Part shown: positions 1 through 7,951 of the stretch, in pieces | How the letters are laid out: each line of letters starts with the position of its first letter | Numbering within the stretch: the first letter of the stretch is position 1 | Assembly: GCA_030590765.1 (NCBI GenBank) | Contig: JAUVCP010000036.1 | Location: 1 to 10,833 of the forward strand | Direction of reading: 5' to 3' | Origin: Flavobacteriaceae bacterium | GTDB lineage: Bacteria; Bacteroidota; Bacteroidia; Flavobacteriales; Flavobacteriaceae | DNA: 10,833 bases | The notes under the pieces: model-generated | What the model was told of the DNA's origin: nothing | Database searches by the model: none | Seen by the model: the letters and a program-made list of their open reading frames with translations, nothing else | Position numbers and translations under genes: made by a program

Positions 1-423
1 AGAACGTACACCTTCTTGAATACGTGCACCTCCACTATCATTAAGTCCTATTACAGGAGCTCCAACTTTCATGGCCATATCCATTACCTTACAAATTTTT
101 AGAGCGTAAGTTTCGGACAACGAACCACCAAATACTGTAAAATCCTGAGAGAATACATAAACAATTCTACCGTCAATAGTACCATGCCCTGTAATAACAC
201 CATCAGAAAGGTATATTTGTTTGTCCAGACCAAAATCAATTGTTCTATGGGTTACAAACATATCAAACTCTTCAAAACTATCTTCATCTAATAGTAATTC
301 AATTCGTTCTCGTGCAGTTAGTTTCCCTTTAGCATGCTGGGATTCGATTCTTTTTTCACCACCTCCCAGTTTAGCTTTAGCTCTTTTTTCAATAAGCTCA
401 TTAATTTTTTTTTGATTTGCCAT
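1..423 (-). CDS. Acyl-CoA carboxyltransferase (propionyl-CoA carboxylase beta / methylmalonyl-CoA decarboxylase alpha type), N-terminal part
   Basis: The gene begins at the ATG complementary to 421-423 and runs off the left edge, leaving 141 codons of a protein that is usually about 510-520 residues. Visible motifs fit the biotin-dependent carboxyltransferase (crotonase-fold) family: a charged N-terminal helix, [15 protein letters not shown] at about 32-46, [13 protein letters not shown] at 92-104, and [13 protein letters not shown] at 126-138, the acyl-CoA/oxyanion region. Family knowledge: such enzymes move a carboxyl group between biotin and propionyl-CoA/methylmalonyl-CoA. The gene lies 58 bp downstream of methylmalonyl-CoA epimerase on the same strand, so the two are probably co-transcribed and act in propionate/succinate interconversion. 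The visible part cannot tell a cytosolic carboxylase (PccB) from the carboxyltransferase of a Na+-pumping decarboxylase (MmdA). The genes beyond the edge, biotin carrier and membrane decarboxylase subunits or biotin carboxylase, would decide. Confidence 0.92.
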   Translation of the reverse strand, partial: MANQKKINELIEKRAKAKLGGGEKRIESQHAKGKLTARERIELLLDEDSFEEFDMFVTHRTIDFGLDKQIYLSDGVITGHGTIDGRIVYVFSQDFTVFGGSLSETYALKICKVMDMAMKVGAPVIGLNDSGGARIQEGVRS

Positions 424-481
424 TATAATATTTATTTTTCTACCTGTTTTTGATTGAATTTGTAAACCGGTGAATTATTAT

Positions 482-883
482 TTATTTAGAACAAAGTTCA
501 GTAAGCACTCCGTGTGTTGATTTTGGATGTAGAAAACCAATGTTAAGCCCTTCAGCACCTTTTCTTGAAGATTTATCTATTAATCTTACTACTCTTTCTT
601 CTACGGTTTTTAATGCTTCGGTTGCATTGTCAACAGCAAAAGCAATATGATGCATTCCTTGTCCTTTTTTTTCAACAAATTTTCCAATTGGACCATCTGG
701 AGATGTACTTTCCAACAATTCAATTTTTGTTTCACCAACCATAAAAAATGCAGTTTTTACCTTTTGATCTGCTACTTCTTCAACAGAATAACATTTCAAG
801 CCTAATACACCTTCGTAGTATTTAATGGACTCTTCTAAATTGTTAACTGCAATTCCTATGTGTTCAATGTGTGTAATATTCAT
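482..883 (-). CDS. mce: Methylmalonyl-CoA epimerase
   Basis: This 133-residue protein of the vicinal-oxygen-chelate (glyoxalase-like) fold interconverts (R)- and (S)-methylmalonyl-CoA in the cytosol, linking methylmalonyl-CoA mutase to the carboxyltransferase encoded just downstream. The two repeated metal-binding halves are clear: IEHIGIAV at 6-13 and GMHHIAFAV at 76-84. The probable divalent-metal ligands, by comparison with the Propionibacterium enzyme, are His8, Gln40, His79 and Glu129. The family signatures VGETKIELLE (49-58), FLHPKSTHGVL (117-127) and the C-terminal TEL are present. Length is typical. The start is the ATG complementary to 881-883, directly before MNITHIEHIG, and no earlier start gives a better family match. 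A candidate -7 element lies about 27 bp upstream. The 58-bp gap to the carboxyltransferase, without a clear terminator, supports an operon. Confidence 0.95.
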   Translation of the reverse strand: MNITHIEHIGIAVNNLEESIKYYEGVLGLKCYSVEEVADQKVKTAFFMVGETKIELLESTSPDGPIGKFVEKKGQGMHHIAFAVDNATEALKTVEERVVRLIDKSSRKGAEGLNIGFLHPKSTHGVLTELCSK

Positions 884-909
884 AATTGTCTATTTTTTAA
901 AAGCGAGGA

Positions 910-917
910 CAAAATTA
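910..917 (-). promoter_or_regulatory. Candidate Bacteroidota -7 element for mce
   Basis: Read on the minus strand this is TAATTTTG, an exact match to the TAnnTTTG -7 consensus of Bacteroidota primary sigma factor promoters. It would give a leader of about 20 nt before the mce start. No good TTTG -33 box is seen at the usual distance, and the region is AT-rich, so a chance match is possible. Confidence 0.35.
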
Positions 918-1039
918 TTGTATAAATAAGCTTTATAATATGATTAAAATCATTTAATGTAACAAAAGTTATAAAGTTAGTCATAATTTTTTCTTAGAAG
1001 AATTTTTTTCACTGTGGTGCGATTTGGATAGATAATTTA

Positions 1040-1047
1040 TATATTTG
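1040..1047 (+). promoter_or_regulatory. Candidate Bacteroidota -7 element for the EEP-family gene
   Basis: TATATTTG matches TAnnTTTG and lies 36 bp before the preferred ATG at 1084. A TTTG at 1023-1026 is closer than the usual 19-bp spacing, so the -33 part is weak. A start of transcription just after this box would fall close to or inside the TTG at 1063, which supports translation from ATG 1084. Confidence 0.3.
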
Positions 1048-1083
1048 AATTGCATTATATAATTGTTTAAAAATCATAAACTT

Positions 1084-1881
1084 ATGAAATTATTAATTGT
1101 GCCATTTACAGTTGTTATGTTGACAATTAATTTAGCATGGTCTCAAAAAACGGATGAAGGGAGGGTCATAAAAATACTTTCGTTTAATATTTATCACGGG
1201 GCAACAACAAAAGGCAATTTTGATCTCGATATAATTGCTAAAATTATTATTGATACAGATCCCGACCTTGTTGCCTTGCAAGAAGTAGATTTTAAAACTA
1301 ACAGAGCAAAAAAATATGATTTGACTACAGAATTAGGTTGGAGATCAAAAATGGTTCCTCTTTTTGGAAAAGCAATGGACTTTGATGGAGGAGAATATGG
1401 CGAAGGAGTTTTATCAAAGTATTCATTTTTACATACCAGAAATGTTGTGTTGCCATATTCACTAGGTATTGAACCAAGAGCTGCTTTAGAGATTTCGGTA
1501 TTATTAAAATCAGGAGATACTGTATCATTTGTGGGAACACATCTGGATCATTTAAAAAAAGAGGTTGATCGGTTATCTCAAGCTAAAAAGATCAATGATG
1601 TGTTTACGAAAAATAAATATCCAACCATATTAGCAGGAGACCTGAATGCTATGCCTGGTAGTAAAACAATCAATATACTTGAAGAATTCTGGAAATCATC
1701 TTATGATAAAAAAGATCCAAAACCTACATATCCTTCAAATAACCCCTCTCGTAAAATTGATTATGTGATGTTATATCCTAAAAACAGATGGAAAGTGATC
1801 ACAACAGAGGTTATCCAGGATTCTATAGCTTCAGATCATTGTGCCTATTTGGTAACCGTAATGCTGCTGGATGAAGAATGA
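1084..1881 (+). CDS. Exported endonuclease/exonuclease/phosphatase (EEP) family protein
   Basis: The product is 265 residues from ATG 1084. A seven-codon longer form from TTG 1063 is possible but would put charged residues before the signal. Residues 1-21 (MKLLIVPF..LAWSQ) form a Sec signal peptide ending in the SQ often seen in Bacteroidota, so the protein acts outside the cytoplasm. The DNase I-like metal phosphoesterase motifs are complete and in order: SFNIYHG with Asn35, ALQEVD with metal ligand Glu67, EPRAAL with Arg132, GTHLDH with His153, AGDLNAMPGS with Asp186/Asn188, KIDYVML with Asp226, and SDH with Asp251/His252. An active Mg2+-dependent phosphodiesterase or phosphatase is likely. 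The substrate (nucleic acid, sphingomyelin or inositol phosphate) cannot be read from the sequence. The gene ends in a double stop, TGA TAA, and converges with the plug gene 5 bp away. Confidence 0.88.
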   Translation: MKLLIVPFTVVMLTINLAWSQKTDEGRVIKILSFNIYHGATTKGNFDLDIIAKIIIDTDPDLVALQEVDFKTNRAKKYDLTTELGWRSKMVPLFGKAMDFDGGEYGEGVLSKYSFLHTRNVVLPYSLGIEPRAALEISVLLKSGDTVSFVGTHLDHLKKEVDRLSQAKKINDVFTKNKYPTILAGDLNAMPGSKTINILEEFWKSSYDKKDPKPTYPSNNPSRKIDYVMLYPKNRWKVITTEVIQDSIASDHCAYLVTVMLLDEE

Positions 1882-1886
1882 TAATA

Positions 1887-3200
1887 TCAGTTCTTTAATA
1901 TTTCGGAACTGGCACTACCAACACCAATTACCTGATCATATAGTTCTCCGTATTTTTTATAATAAACAATAACGGTATAATTGTTTTCGGTTTGATAAAA
2001 TGAGCCTTCAATAGCATGCGTATTTATCTCCATATTGTTATTTGCTGTTACATAGGTGTAGTTATAAAACCCTTGTTTTAGTAACAAAGTTGTCTCAAAT
2101 AGTTTGGTTTTCGGATTATAAACCATTTTATGTTCATCTGTTATCTGCCAGTCATTAAGAGCACCATAAATATAAATATTTTCATTGTTCAGATCTTCTA
2201 AAAATTCCAATGCAAAATAAACGAAAGAATAATCGCCTTCCAATGAAGTATCATCCGAATCGATTGTGCGCGATACAAAATTACCATTAACATCAGGGTA
2301 AAATGAATATGGTTTTTTCCCTCTGGCCTCTGTATAATACAAGTAGGTGTTGAATATATTATTCAGTCTGGTTTTGGCTACATTATTTGTTGCATTTCTA
2401 ATTTCTTTAGTGTCAAAATATAGGTATTCATTACCAGCCCAATATGAAATTTCATCTACATAATTGTAAAGTAATTGAGTACCTCTAATATATTTTGGTT
2501 TGATGTTTTCAATTACTGAATTCCAGTCACCATTTTGATAAATAGCAATTTTTATTTCTTCATTTGGATTATTTAACAATAAGTTTTGGTGGTTGATCAC
2601 AAATTCTACACTTTGCTTTTCATTGATCGTACTTACTACTCTGCTTCTGTGAACACTTACCCCAACAACAACATTGGACTGGTAAATGATAAAACGACGA
2701 CTAAAAACAAGGTTTTCTTCTTCATCAAATATCGAAATTATATAATTACCTGTTTTTTTAATACGGTTATTCTCATTAGGTATTTGCAATTGATAATGTG
2801 TATAGCCTTGTAAAGTGTTGAATGAGTTTTCATAATTTCTAATTCTGTCAGTTGCATAGCCGGTCATGTATTCTGTTGATGCCATATTTGATTTTTCCCA
2901 GTTATAATCACAATGTTCAATTTTATAAGAATAAATGATTTCCTGAGCATTGATGTCATCAAAACTTAGTATTAATTTCTCTCCAAGTTGTATTATTGGA
3001 GCATATGCATTAGGTTTTAAAGGTTGTAAGACAATGGATTTAATATTGGCCGGGGGTATGACAATATTAGAATTTTGACTAAATAAACCAATTGAAAAAA
3101 TAAAACAAAACAAAAAAATTAATATACTTTTTTCAATCAGGAATATTTTGATATTAAAATTATTAAATATATCGTGAAATAACTTATTGATTGATACCAT
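1887..3200 (-). CDS. Type IX secretion system plug protein (DUF5103 family)
   Basis: The product is 437 residues. It has a positively charged N-region and a long hydrophobic stretch (about 24-40) ending GLFSQ, read as a signal peptide with an unusually long n-region of about 23 residues. No internal Met offers a shorter start. The DUF5103 signatures follow: SFDDINAQEIIYSYKIEHCDYNW (79-101), EYMTGY (110-115), NSFNTLQGYTHYQLQIPN (125-142) and TGNYIISIF (150-158). The C-terminal YDQVIGVGS is also family-like. Family knowledge: in Flavobacterium the Plug protein seals the periplasmic opening of the SprA outer-membrane translocon when no PorV-bound substrate occupies it. The protein is therefore expected in the periplasm with SprA. 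No other type IX component lies in this window. The gene is divergent from nqrA and convergent with the EEP gene. Length is typical. Confidence 0.88.
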   Translation of the reverse strand: MVSINKLFHDIFNNFNIKIFLIEKSILIFLFCFIFSIGLFSQNSNIVIPPANIKSIVLQPLKPNAYAPIIQLGEKLILSFDDINAQEIIYSYKIEHCDYNWEKSNMASTEYMTGYATDRIRNYENSFNTLQGYTHYQLQIPNENNRIKKTGNYIISIFDEEENLVFSRRFIIYQSNVVVGVSVHRSRVVSTINEKQSVEFVINHQNLLLNNPNEEIKIAIYQNGDWNSVIENIKPKYIRGTQLLYNYVDEISYWAGNEYLYFDTKEIRNATNNVAKTRLNNIFNTYLYYTEARGKKPYSFYPDVNGNFVSRTIDSDDTSLEGDYSFVYFALEFLEDLNNENIYIYGALNDWQITDEHKMVYNPKTKLFETTLLLKQGFYNYTYVTANNNMEINTHAIEGSFYQTENNYTVIVYYKKYGELYDQVIGVGSASSEILKN

Positions 3201-3375
3201 TTTGTATAATTAATTTATAAAGATTATAAATACTTTTTTAAAGAAATAAATGTTAAACAAATGCTAAACTATAAAATATTAATTATTAAATTTGCCATCG
3301 AATAATAAACATTTGATTTTTCTAAACTTTATAGTATTTATAGCATTAGGAAATTGAATTTAATTAGAGCAAATT
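3201..3375. promoter_or_regulatory. Divergent intergenic region between the plug gene and nqrA
   Basis: This very AT-rich 175-bp spacer must hold promoters for both the plug gene (leftward) and the nqr operon (rightward). The only exact plus-strand TAnnTTTG match seen is TAAATTTG at 3287-3294, about 80 bp before nqrA, with no clear TTTG box at 19 bp. No convincing minus-strand element, riboswitch or strong hairpin is visible. Confidence 0.4.
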
Positions 3376-4725
3376 ATGTCTACAGACATTCGAATTAAAA
3401 ATGGCTTAAATATTAAGCTAAAAGGTAGGGCAGAAAAAAACTTATCTTCAGTTAGTCGCTCCAAAGTATTTGCTATTTATCCAACAGATTTTCACGGAAC
3501 CTTACCAAAAATGGTAGTAAAGGTTGGTGATAAAGTAAAGGTTGGTGAAACTGTATTTTTTGCAAAACACGATGACAGAATTAAATTTACTTCACCTGTT
3601 AGTGGTGAGATAAAAGAAATTGTTAGAGGTGCAAAGCGAAAAATATTATCAGTAAAAATAGCAGCAGATAAAAGCGATGTTTATAAGGATTTTAGTCTAA
3701 AATCGCCTGGCAATTTAAGTAATGAACAGGTAAAAGAGTTATTATTGGAAAGCGGTTGTTGGGCTTATTTCAAGCAGCGTCCTTACGATGTGATTGCTAA
3801 TCCTGATGATAGTCCGAAATCTATTTTTATTTCAGCTAATGCAACAGCTCCTCTTGCGGCATCTCTTGAATTTACTTTATCCGATAAAGAAAAAGAATTC
3901 CAAACCGGTATTGATGCCATTTCAAAATTGACAGAAGGAAAAGTACATTTATCTGTAGATGGAAAAGGATCTTCATTTTTTAATGAGACCAAAGGAGTTG
4001 TTTTACATAAAGTAACAGGTAAACACCCTGCAGGAAATGTAGGAGTTCAGATCTCAAAGATTGACCCTGTAAATTCCGGAGAAAGAGTTTGGGTTATCAA
4101 CCCGCAGGATGTAGCTGCAATTGGATGTTTGATCTTAACAGGAAAATATGAACCATCAAGAATAATTGCACTGGCAGGATCTATGGTGGAACATCCTCAA
4201 TATTATAAAGTTATAGAAGGTACTCAAATAAGTGATATTGTTAATGGTAATTTGAAAACTGGTAAAGCCAGAATTATTAATGGAAACCCTTTAACAGGAA
4301 CTGCTGTCGGAGAGAATGGTGCAATTGGGTTTTATGATAATCTTATTTCTGTTATTCCAGAAGGGGATCATTATGATTTTTTTGGCTGGATGCCTTTTAT
4401 AGGAAATCATAAATTTAGTATGTCAAGGACTTTCTTTTCCTGGTTAACACCAAATAAAGAATATAATCTGGATACTAATTTTAATGGTGAAGACAGAGCT
4501 TTTGTGATTACCGGAGAAATGGAGAAAGTTATGCCAATTGATATCTATCCGATGCAGTTGCTAAAAGCAGCAATGATTGGAGATATTGAAAAAATGGAAA
4601 ATTTAGGAATTTATGAAGTAGCACCGGAGGATTTTGCATTGATTGATTTTGTAAGTACTTCAAAAATTGAAGCTCAAGATATTATCCGTCAAGGATTAGA
4701 TTTAATGATTAAAGAAGTAGGTTAA
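3376..4725 (+). CDS. nqrA: Na+-translocating NADH:quinone reductase subunit A
   Basis: This 449-residue protein is close to the usual length of about 447. NqrA is the soluble cytoplasmic-face subunit of the Na+-NQR complex and has been implicated in quinone/inhibitor binding. The N-terminus (IRIKNGLNIKLKGRAEK at 5-21) starts an RnfC-like barrel-sandwich/biotinyl-lipoyl-like domain. KMVVKVGDKVKVGETVFFAK at 45-64 and FTSPVSGEIKEIVRG at 72-86 are typical of it. KHPAGNVGVQI at about 216-226, ending in the conserved region before the central domain, and the GWMPFIGNHKFSMSR and MPIDIYPMQLLKA blocks near the C-terminus are characteristic. The C-terminal region lacks the 4Fe-4S cysteine motifs of RnfC, so this is Nqr and not Rnf. 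It is the first gene of nqrABCDE-[cassette]-nqrF, and its stop overlaps the nqrB start (TAATG), implying translational coupling. Confidence 0.96.
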   Translation: MSTDIRIKNGLNIKLKGRAEKNLSSVSRSKVFAIYPTDFHGTLPKMVVKVGDKVKVGETVFFAKHDDRIKFTSPVSGEIKEIVRGAKRKILSVKIAADKSDVYKDFSLKSPGNLSNEQVKELLLESGCWAYFKQRPYDVIANPDDSPKSIFISANATAPLAASLEFTLSDKEKEFQTGIDAISKLTEGKVHLSVDGKGSSFFNETKGVVLHKVTGKHPAGNVGVQISKIDPVNSGERVWVINPQDVAAIGCLILTGKYEPSRIIALAGSMVEHPQYYKVIEGTQISDIVNGNLKTGKARIINGNPLTGTAVGENGAIGFYDNLISVIPEGDHYDFFGWMPFIGNHKFSMSRTFFSWLTPNKEYNLDTNFNGEDRAFVITGEMEKVMPIDIYPMQLLKAAMIGDIEKMENLGIYEVAPEDFALIDFVSTSKIEAQDIIRQGLDLMIKEVG

Positions 4726-5867
4726 TGGATTTTTTAAGAAAACAAATAGATAAGATTAAACCTCACTTTGAAAAAGGAGGTAAGTATGAAAAATTTGGTC
4801 CTGCTTTTGGCGGAATTGAAACTTTTTTATATGTCCCAAATCACACAACTAAAGTTGGTTCCCATATTCGTGATGGTGTCGATTTGAAAAGAGTAATGAT
4901 GGTTGTTGTGATCGCTTTATTACCAGCGCTGATATTTGGAACATGGAATATTGGTTACCAAAATTTAGGTGAGGGTCACAGTTTTTGGGAGTATTTTAGT
5001 TTTGGAGGTGTTCGCATATTACCAATGATTATTATTTCCTATGGAGTAGGTTTAGGAATTGAATTTGCCTATGCTATTTTTAGAGGTCATTCTGTTAATG
5101 AAGGCTATTTGGTTACAGGATTACTCATCCCTTTGATCATGCCTATTGATCTGCCATTATGGATGTTGACAATATCTGTAATTTTTGCCGTGGTAATTGG
5201 TAAGGAAGCATTTGGAGGTACTGGAATGAATATATTAAATCCGGCTTTAATTGCCAGGGCATTTGCATTATTTTCATATGCACCATTCATGTCGGGTAAT
5301 ACAGTTTGGGTTGCCGATTCTGTTGCTGACGGTGTTTCTGGTGAAACAGTATTAGGTGTTTTGGCCGGGAATAAAATGCCTGACACAAGTGTTTTTGATA
5401 TGTTTATGGGATATATGCCCGGTTCTGTTGGAGAAACGTCTGTTTTAATGATCTTGATCGGTGCTGCAATATTACTTTTTACAGGAATTGCAAGTTGGAG
5501 AATTATGGTAGCTTCTGTAATAGGAGCATCTTTAACAGGATTGTTATTTAATGCAATAGGTAGTGATACCAATGCTTTATTTAACTTTCCTTGGTGGCAA
5601 CACATGTTAGTCGGAGGTTTTGCTTTTGGTATGGTGTTTATGGCAACCGACCCGGTTACTGCCGCACAAACTACAAAGGGAAAATGGATTTACGGGTTCT
5701 TAGTTGGGGTTTTTGCAATTCTGATCAGAATTGTTAACCCAACCATACCGGAAGGTGTTATGATGGCAATTCTATTAATGAATGTATTTGCACCAACCAT
5801 TGATCATTACGTTATTGAAAGTAATGTAAAAAGAAGAAAAAAGAGATTACAAAAAGTTAAAGCGTAA
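4725..5867 (+). CDS. nqrB: Na+-translocating NADH:quinone reductase subunit B
   Basis: This 380-residue multi-spanning inner-membrane subunit carries covalent FMN and riboflavin and forms much of the Na+ path. The N-terminal amphipathic segment and ETFLYVPNHTTKVGSHIRDG (32-51) precede the first membrane helix (about 56-72). Later helices include about 97-117, 127-159, 240-280, 293-306 and 322-358. The signatures GKEAFGGTGMNILNPALIARAF (159-180) and FMATDPVTAAQTTKGKWIYG (305-324) are strong. The FMN site by alignment to Vibrio NqrB is Thr208 in DGVSGET (202-208). The usual residue before this Thr is Ala, here Glu207, which is unusual but leaves the acceptor Thr and the leading Asp in place. 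The protein is about 30 residues shorter than Vibrio NqrB, partly in the loop after this motif. Its start overlaps the nqrA stop, and it ends 5 bp before nqrC. Confidence 0.96.
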   Translation: MDFLRKQIDKIKPHFEKGGKYEKFGPAFGGIETFLYVPNHTTKVGSHIRDGVDLKRVMMVVVIALLPALIFGTWNIGYQNLGEGHSFWEYFSFGGVRILPMIIISYGVGLGIEFAYAIFRGHSVNEGYLVTGLLIPLIMPIDLPLWMLTISVIFAVVIGKEAFGGTGMNILNPALIARAFALFSYAPFMSGNTVWVADSVADGVSGETVLGVLAGNKMPDTSVFDMFMGYMPGSVGETSVLMILIGAAILLFTGIASWRIMVASVIGASLTGLLFNAIGSDTNALFNFPWWQHMLVGGFAFGMVFMATDPVTAAQTTKGKWIYGFLVGVFAILIRIVNPTIPEGVMMAILLMNVFAPTIDHYVIESNVKRRKKRLQKVKA

Positions 5868-5872
5868 TTATT

Positions 5873-6568
5873 ATGGATAGAAATAGTAATATATATACTT
5901 TTATTTTCGCCATCGTTATGGTTGTTGTAGTAGCGGCTATTTTAGCTTTTACAGCAACAACATTAAAACCATTGCAGGCAGAAAATGTTAGAAAAGAGAA
6001 GATGCAAAATATTTTATCAACTATTGGGGTTGATGTTGACAGAGAGCAAGCGGGAGCTAAGTTTGAAGAATATATCAAGGAGCAGTTGGCATTAAAGTCT
6101 GATGGCTTGGTTAATAGTGAAGTTGATGCATTTAAAATGGATTTACATAAAGAAACAAAAAAACCTCATGAAAATCAGAATTACCCAATTTATTTAGCTG
6201 AAAAAGATGGTAAAAAGTATTATATAGTTCCTTTATATGGTGCTGGTCTTTGGGATGCAATCTGGGGCTATATCGCCTTAGAAAGTGATAAAAATACAAT
6301 TTTTGGAGCTTCTTTTGATCACGCAGGTGAAACTCCGGGTCTTGGAGCTGAGATCAACCAATCTTGGTTTGAAGATGAATATATAGGAAAAACTATTTTT
6401 GATGAAGAAGGAAATTTTGTTTCAGTTAAAGCAATCAAAGGAGGGGCAAAAGTTGGAGATATGCATGGAGTAGATGCAATTTCAGGAGGAACCATAACAT
6501 CTGACGGTGTAACTGATATGGTTGAGGAAAGACTTAATAATTATATACCATATCTTAAAAAGGATTAA
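5873..6568 (+). CDS. nqrC: Na+-translocating NADH:quinone reductase subunit C
   Basis: This 231-residue subunit has one N-terminal membrane helix (about 8-29) and a large periplasmic FMN-binding domain. The C-terminal motif [15 protein letters not shown] (199-213) contains the flavinylation acceptor Thr207, to which the flavin transferase ApbE would attach FMN as a phosphoester. The classic consensus is SGAT, and here the Ala is Gly206. [17 protein letters not shown] (120-136), [16 protein letters not shown] (146-161) and the motif itself are standard FMN-binding-domain landmarks. Length is slightly short of the Vibrio protein (about 257). The gene sits 5 bp after nqrB and 2 bp before nqrD, so translation is tightly linked. 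The product passes electrons between the iron centre in NqrD/E and the FMN of NqrB. Confidence 0.95.
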   Translation: MDRNSNIYTFIFAIVMVVVVAAILAFTATTLKPLQAENVRKEKMQNILSTIGVDVDREQAGAKFEEYIKEQLALKSDGLVNSEVDAFKMDLHKETKKPHENQNYPIYLAEKDGKKYYIVPLYGAGLWDAIWGYIALESDKNTIFGASFDHAGETPGLGAEINQSWFEDEYIGKTIFDEEGNFVSVKAIKGGAKVGDMHGVDAISGGTITSDGVTDMVEERLNNYIPYLKKD

Positions 6569-6570
6569 TT

Positions 6571-7242
6571 ATGGCAAAGGAAAAAGAAGCGTTGTTTTCA
6601 CAAAAGAACAGAAGATTATTATTAGATCCGCTGAATGATGATAATCCAATTACAGTTCAGGTATTAGGTATTTGTTCTGCCTTAGCAATAACAGTACAAT
6701 TAAAACCAGCAATAGTTATGGCCGTTGCTGTTATGTTTGTACTGGTTTTTGGTAATCTGATCGTTTCATTGATGAGAAATATAATTCCTAACCGAATTAG
6801 AATTATCGTTCAGTTATTGATTGTTGCTTTTTTAGTGATCTTGGTTGATCAGGTGCTAAAAGCATATGCTTATGATGTAAGTAAAGAGTTATCTGTTTTT
6901 GTTGGTTTGATTATTACAAACTGTATTATCATGGGTAGGTTTGAAGCTTTTGCATTGGCTAACGGACCATGGAAATCAGTTTTAGATGGAATAGGAAACT
7001 CTTTGGGTTATGGTATTATTCTTGTGGTTGTAGCTTTTTTTAGAGAGTTGCTGGGATCAGGGAAACTGGGGGGAATTGAGGTGCTTGGGCACAAGGCAAA
7101 AACAATTGCTGAATCAACAGGTGTATACCAGTATGGTTATGAAAATAATGGTTTTATGCTATTATCACCAATGGCTTTGATCACTGTAGGAATTATTATT
7201 TGGTATCAAAGATCTAGAAATAGAAAATTAATTGAAGATTAA
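6571..7242 (+). CDS. nqrD: Na+-translocating NADH:quinone reductase subunit D
   Basis: This 223-residue integral membrane protein has about six helices and is homologous to RnfE. With NqrE it forms the inverted-repeat pair that holds an intramembrane iron/[2Fe-2S] centre. The two cysteines matching known ligands are Cys35 in LGICSALA and Cys118 in [14 protein letters not shown], the most characteristic block of this family. [26 protein letters not shown] (69-94), GNSLGYG (142-148) and [11 protein letters not shown] (156-166) are also typical. The N-terminal cytoplasmic tail of about 25 residues, with [17 protein letters not shown], is normal for Bacteroidota homologues, giving a length a little above the Vibrio protein (about 210). 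It starts 2 bp after the nqrC stop and is followed by a 43-bp gap before nqrE. Confidence 0.96.
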   Translation: MAKEKEALFSQKNRRLLLDPLNDDNPITVQVLGICSALAITVQLKPAIVMAVAVMFVLVFGNLIVSLMRNIIPNRIRIIVQLLIVAFLVILVDQVLKAYAYDVSKELSVFVGLIITNCIIMGRFEAFALANGPWKSVLDGIGNSLGYGIILVVVAFFRELLGSGKLGGIEVLGHKAKTIAESTGVYQYGYENNGFMLLSPMALITVGIIIWYQRSRNRKLIED

Positions 7243-7285
7243 ATTATAAGGAAATTTTAAATCCTTTACTAAAAATAAAAATATC

Positions 7286-7903
7286 ATGGAAGATTTAGGA
7301 AGTTTATTTATAAAAAGCATATTTATTGACAATATGGTTTTTGCCTATTTTCTGGGAATGTGTTCCTATTTAGCTGTATCAAAAACAGTAAAAACAGCAG
7401 TGGGTCTGGGGGCAGCAGTAATTTTTGTAATGACAATTACTGTACCAGTCAACTATTTGTTAGATACTTATATCTTAAAAGAAGGAGCTTTGACATGGTT
7501 AGGGGCTGAATATGCAAGTATTGATCTGAGTTTTTTAAGTTTTATTATGTTTATTGCAGTAATTGCATCTATGGTGCAGTTGGTTGAAATGATCGTTGAA
7601 CGTTTTGCACCTGCACTTTACAGTGAATTAGGGATCTTTTTACCATTGATTGCTGTGAACTGTGCAATATTAGGAGGGTCGTTATTCATGCAACAAAAAA
7701 ACTTTTCAACAGTGACTGAGTCTGTAGTTTATGGAACCGGTTCTGGAATAGGTTTTTTCCTTGCGATTTTAGCTATTGCGGCAATAAGAGAAAAGATTAC
7801 TTATTCAAATATTCCAAAACCTCTAAAAGGATTGGGTATTACCTTTATTATTACAGGATTAATGGCAATAGCTTTTATGAGCTTTTCAGGAATAAAATTA
7901 TAG
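7286..7903 (+). CDS. nqrE: Na+-translocating NADH:quinone reductase subunit E
   Basis: This 205-residue integral membrane partner of NqrD is homologous to RnfA. The iron-centre cysteines are Cys26 in [12 protein letters not shown] and Cys126 in [13 protein letters not shown], both inside half-buried re-entrant helices. [13 protein letters not shown] (14-26), [27 protein letters not shown] (96-122) and the C-terminal [28 protein letters not shown] are typical of the family, and the length matches. The start at ATG 7286 lies in an A-rich leader. The preceding 43-bp spacer has a short 5-bp AAGGA/TCCTT stem (7248-7252 with 7262-7266), too weak to call a terminator. Downstream, instead of the usual short gap to nqrF, there are 463 bp holding an inserted inverted-repeat cassette that begins about 7-12 bp after the nqrE stop. 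Confidence 0.96.
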   Translation: MEDLGSLFIKSIFIDNMVFAYFLGMCSYLAVSKTVKTAVGLGAAVIFVMTITVPVNYLLDTYILKEGALTWLGAEYASIDLSFLSFIMFIAVIASMVQLVEMIVERFAPALYSELGIFLPLIAVNCAILGGSLFMQQKNFSTVTESVVYGTGSGIGFFLAILAIAAIREKITYSNIPKPLKGLGITFIITGLMAIAFMSFSGIKL

Positions 7904-7915
7904 ACGGTACGATTA

Positions 7916-7940
7916 AAGAATAAAGAATCAGGAACCAAGA
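7916..7940 (+). repeat. Left inverted-repeat arm of the S23 cassette
   Basis: The arm starts AAGAATAAAGAATCA and ends ACCAAGA. It is built from purine-rich near-repeats of AAGAATC/AAGAAC type. It pairs with 8323-8347 with three mismatched positions, and weaker similarity extends outward on both sides (28 of 36 between 7911-7946 and 8317-8352). It begins 12 bp after the nqrE stop and ends 11 bp before the four-helix-bundle start. Confidence 0.75.
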
Positions 7941-7951
7941 TATTTAGTTTA

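Noticed and set aside
1063..1083. TTG start seven codons upstream for the EEP-family gene
   Set aside because: ATG 1084 begins a normal signal peptide, while the TTG form adds charged residues before it and lies too near the candidate -7 box.
5105..5605. 166-codon open frame on the minus strand inside nqrB
   Set aside because: It is antisense to strongly conserved nqrB codons, has no family resemblance and no start context; it is a shadow of the real gene.
7248..7266. Hairpin between nqrD and nqrE as an internal terminator
   Set aside because: The stem is only 5 bp with a 9-nt AT loop and no T tract after it.
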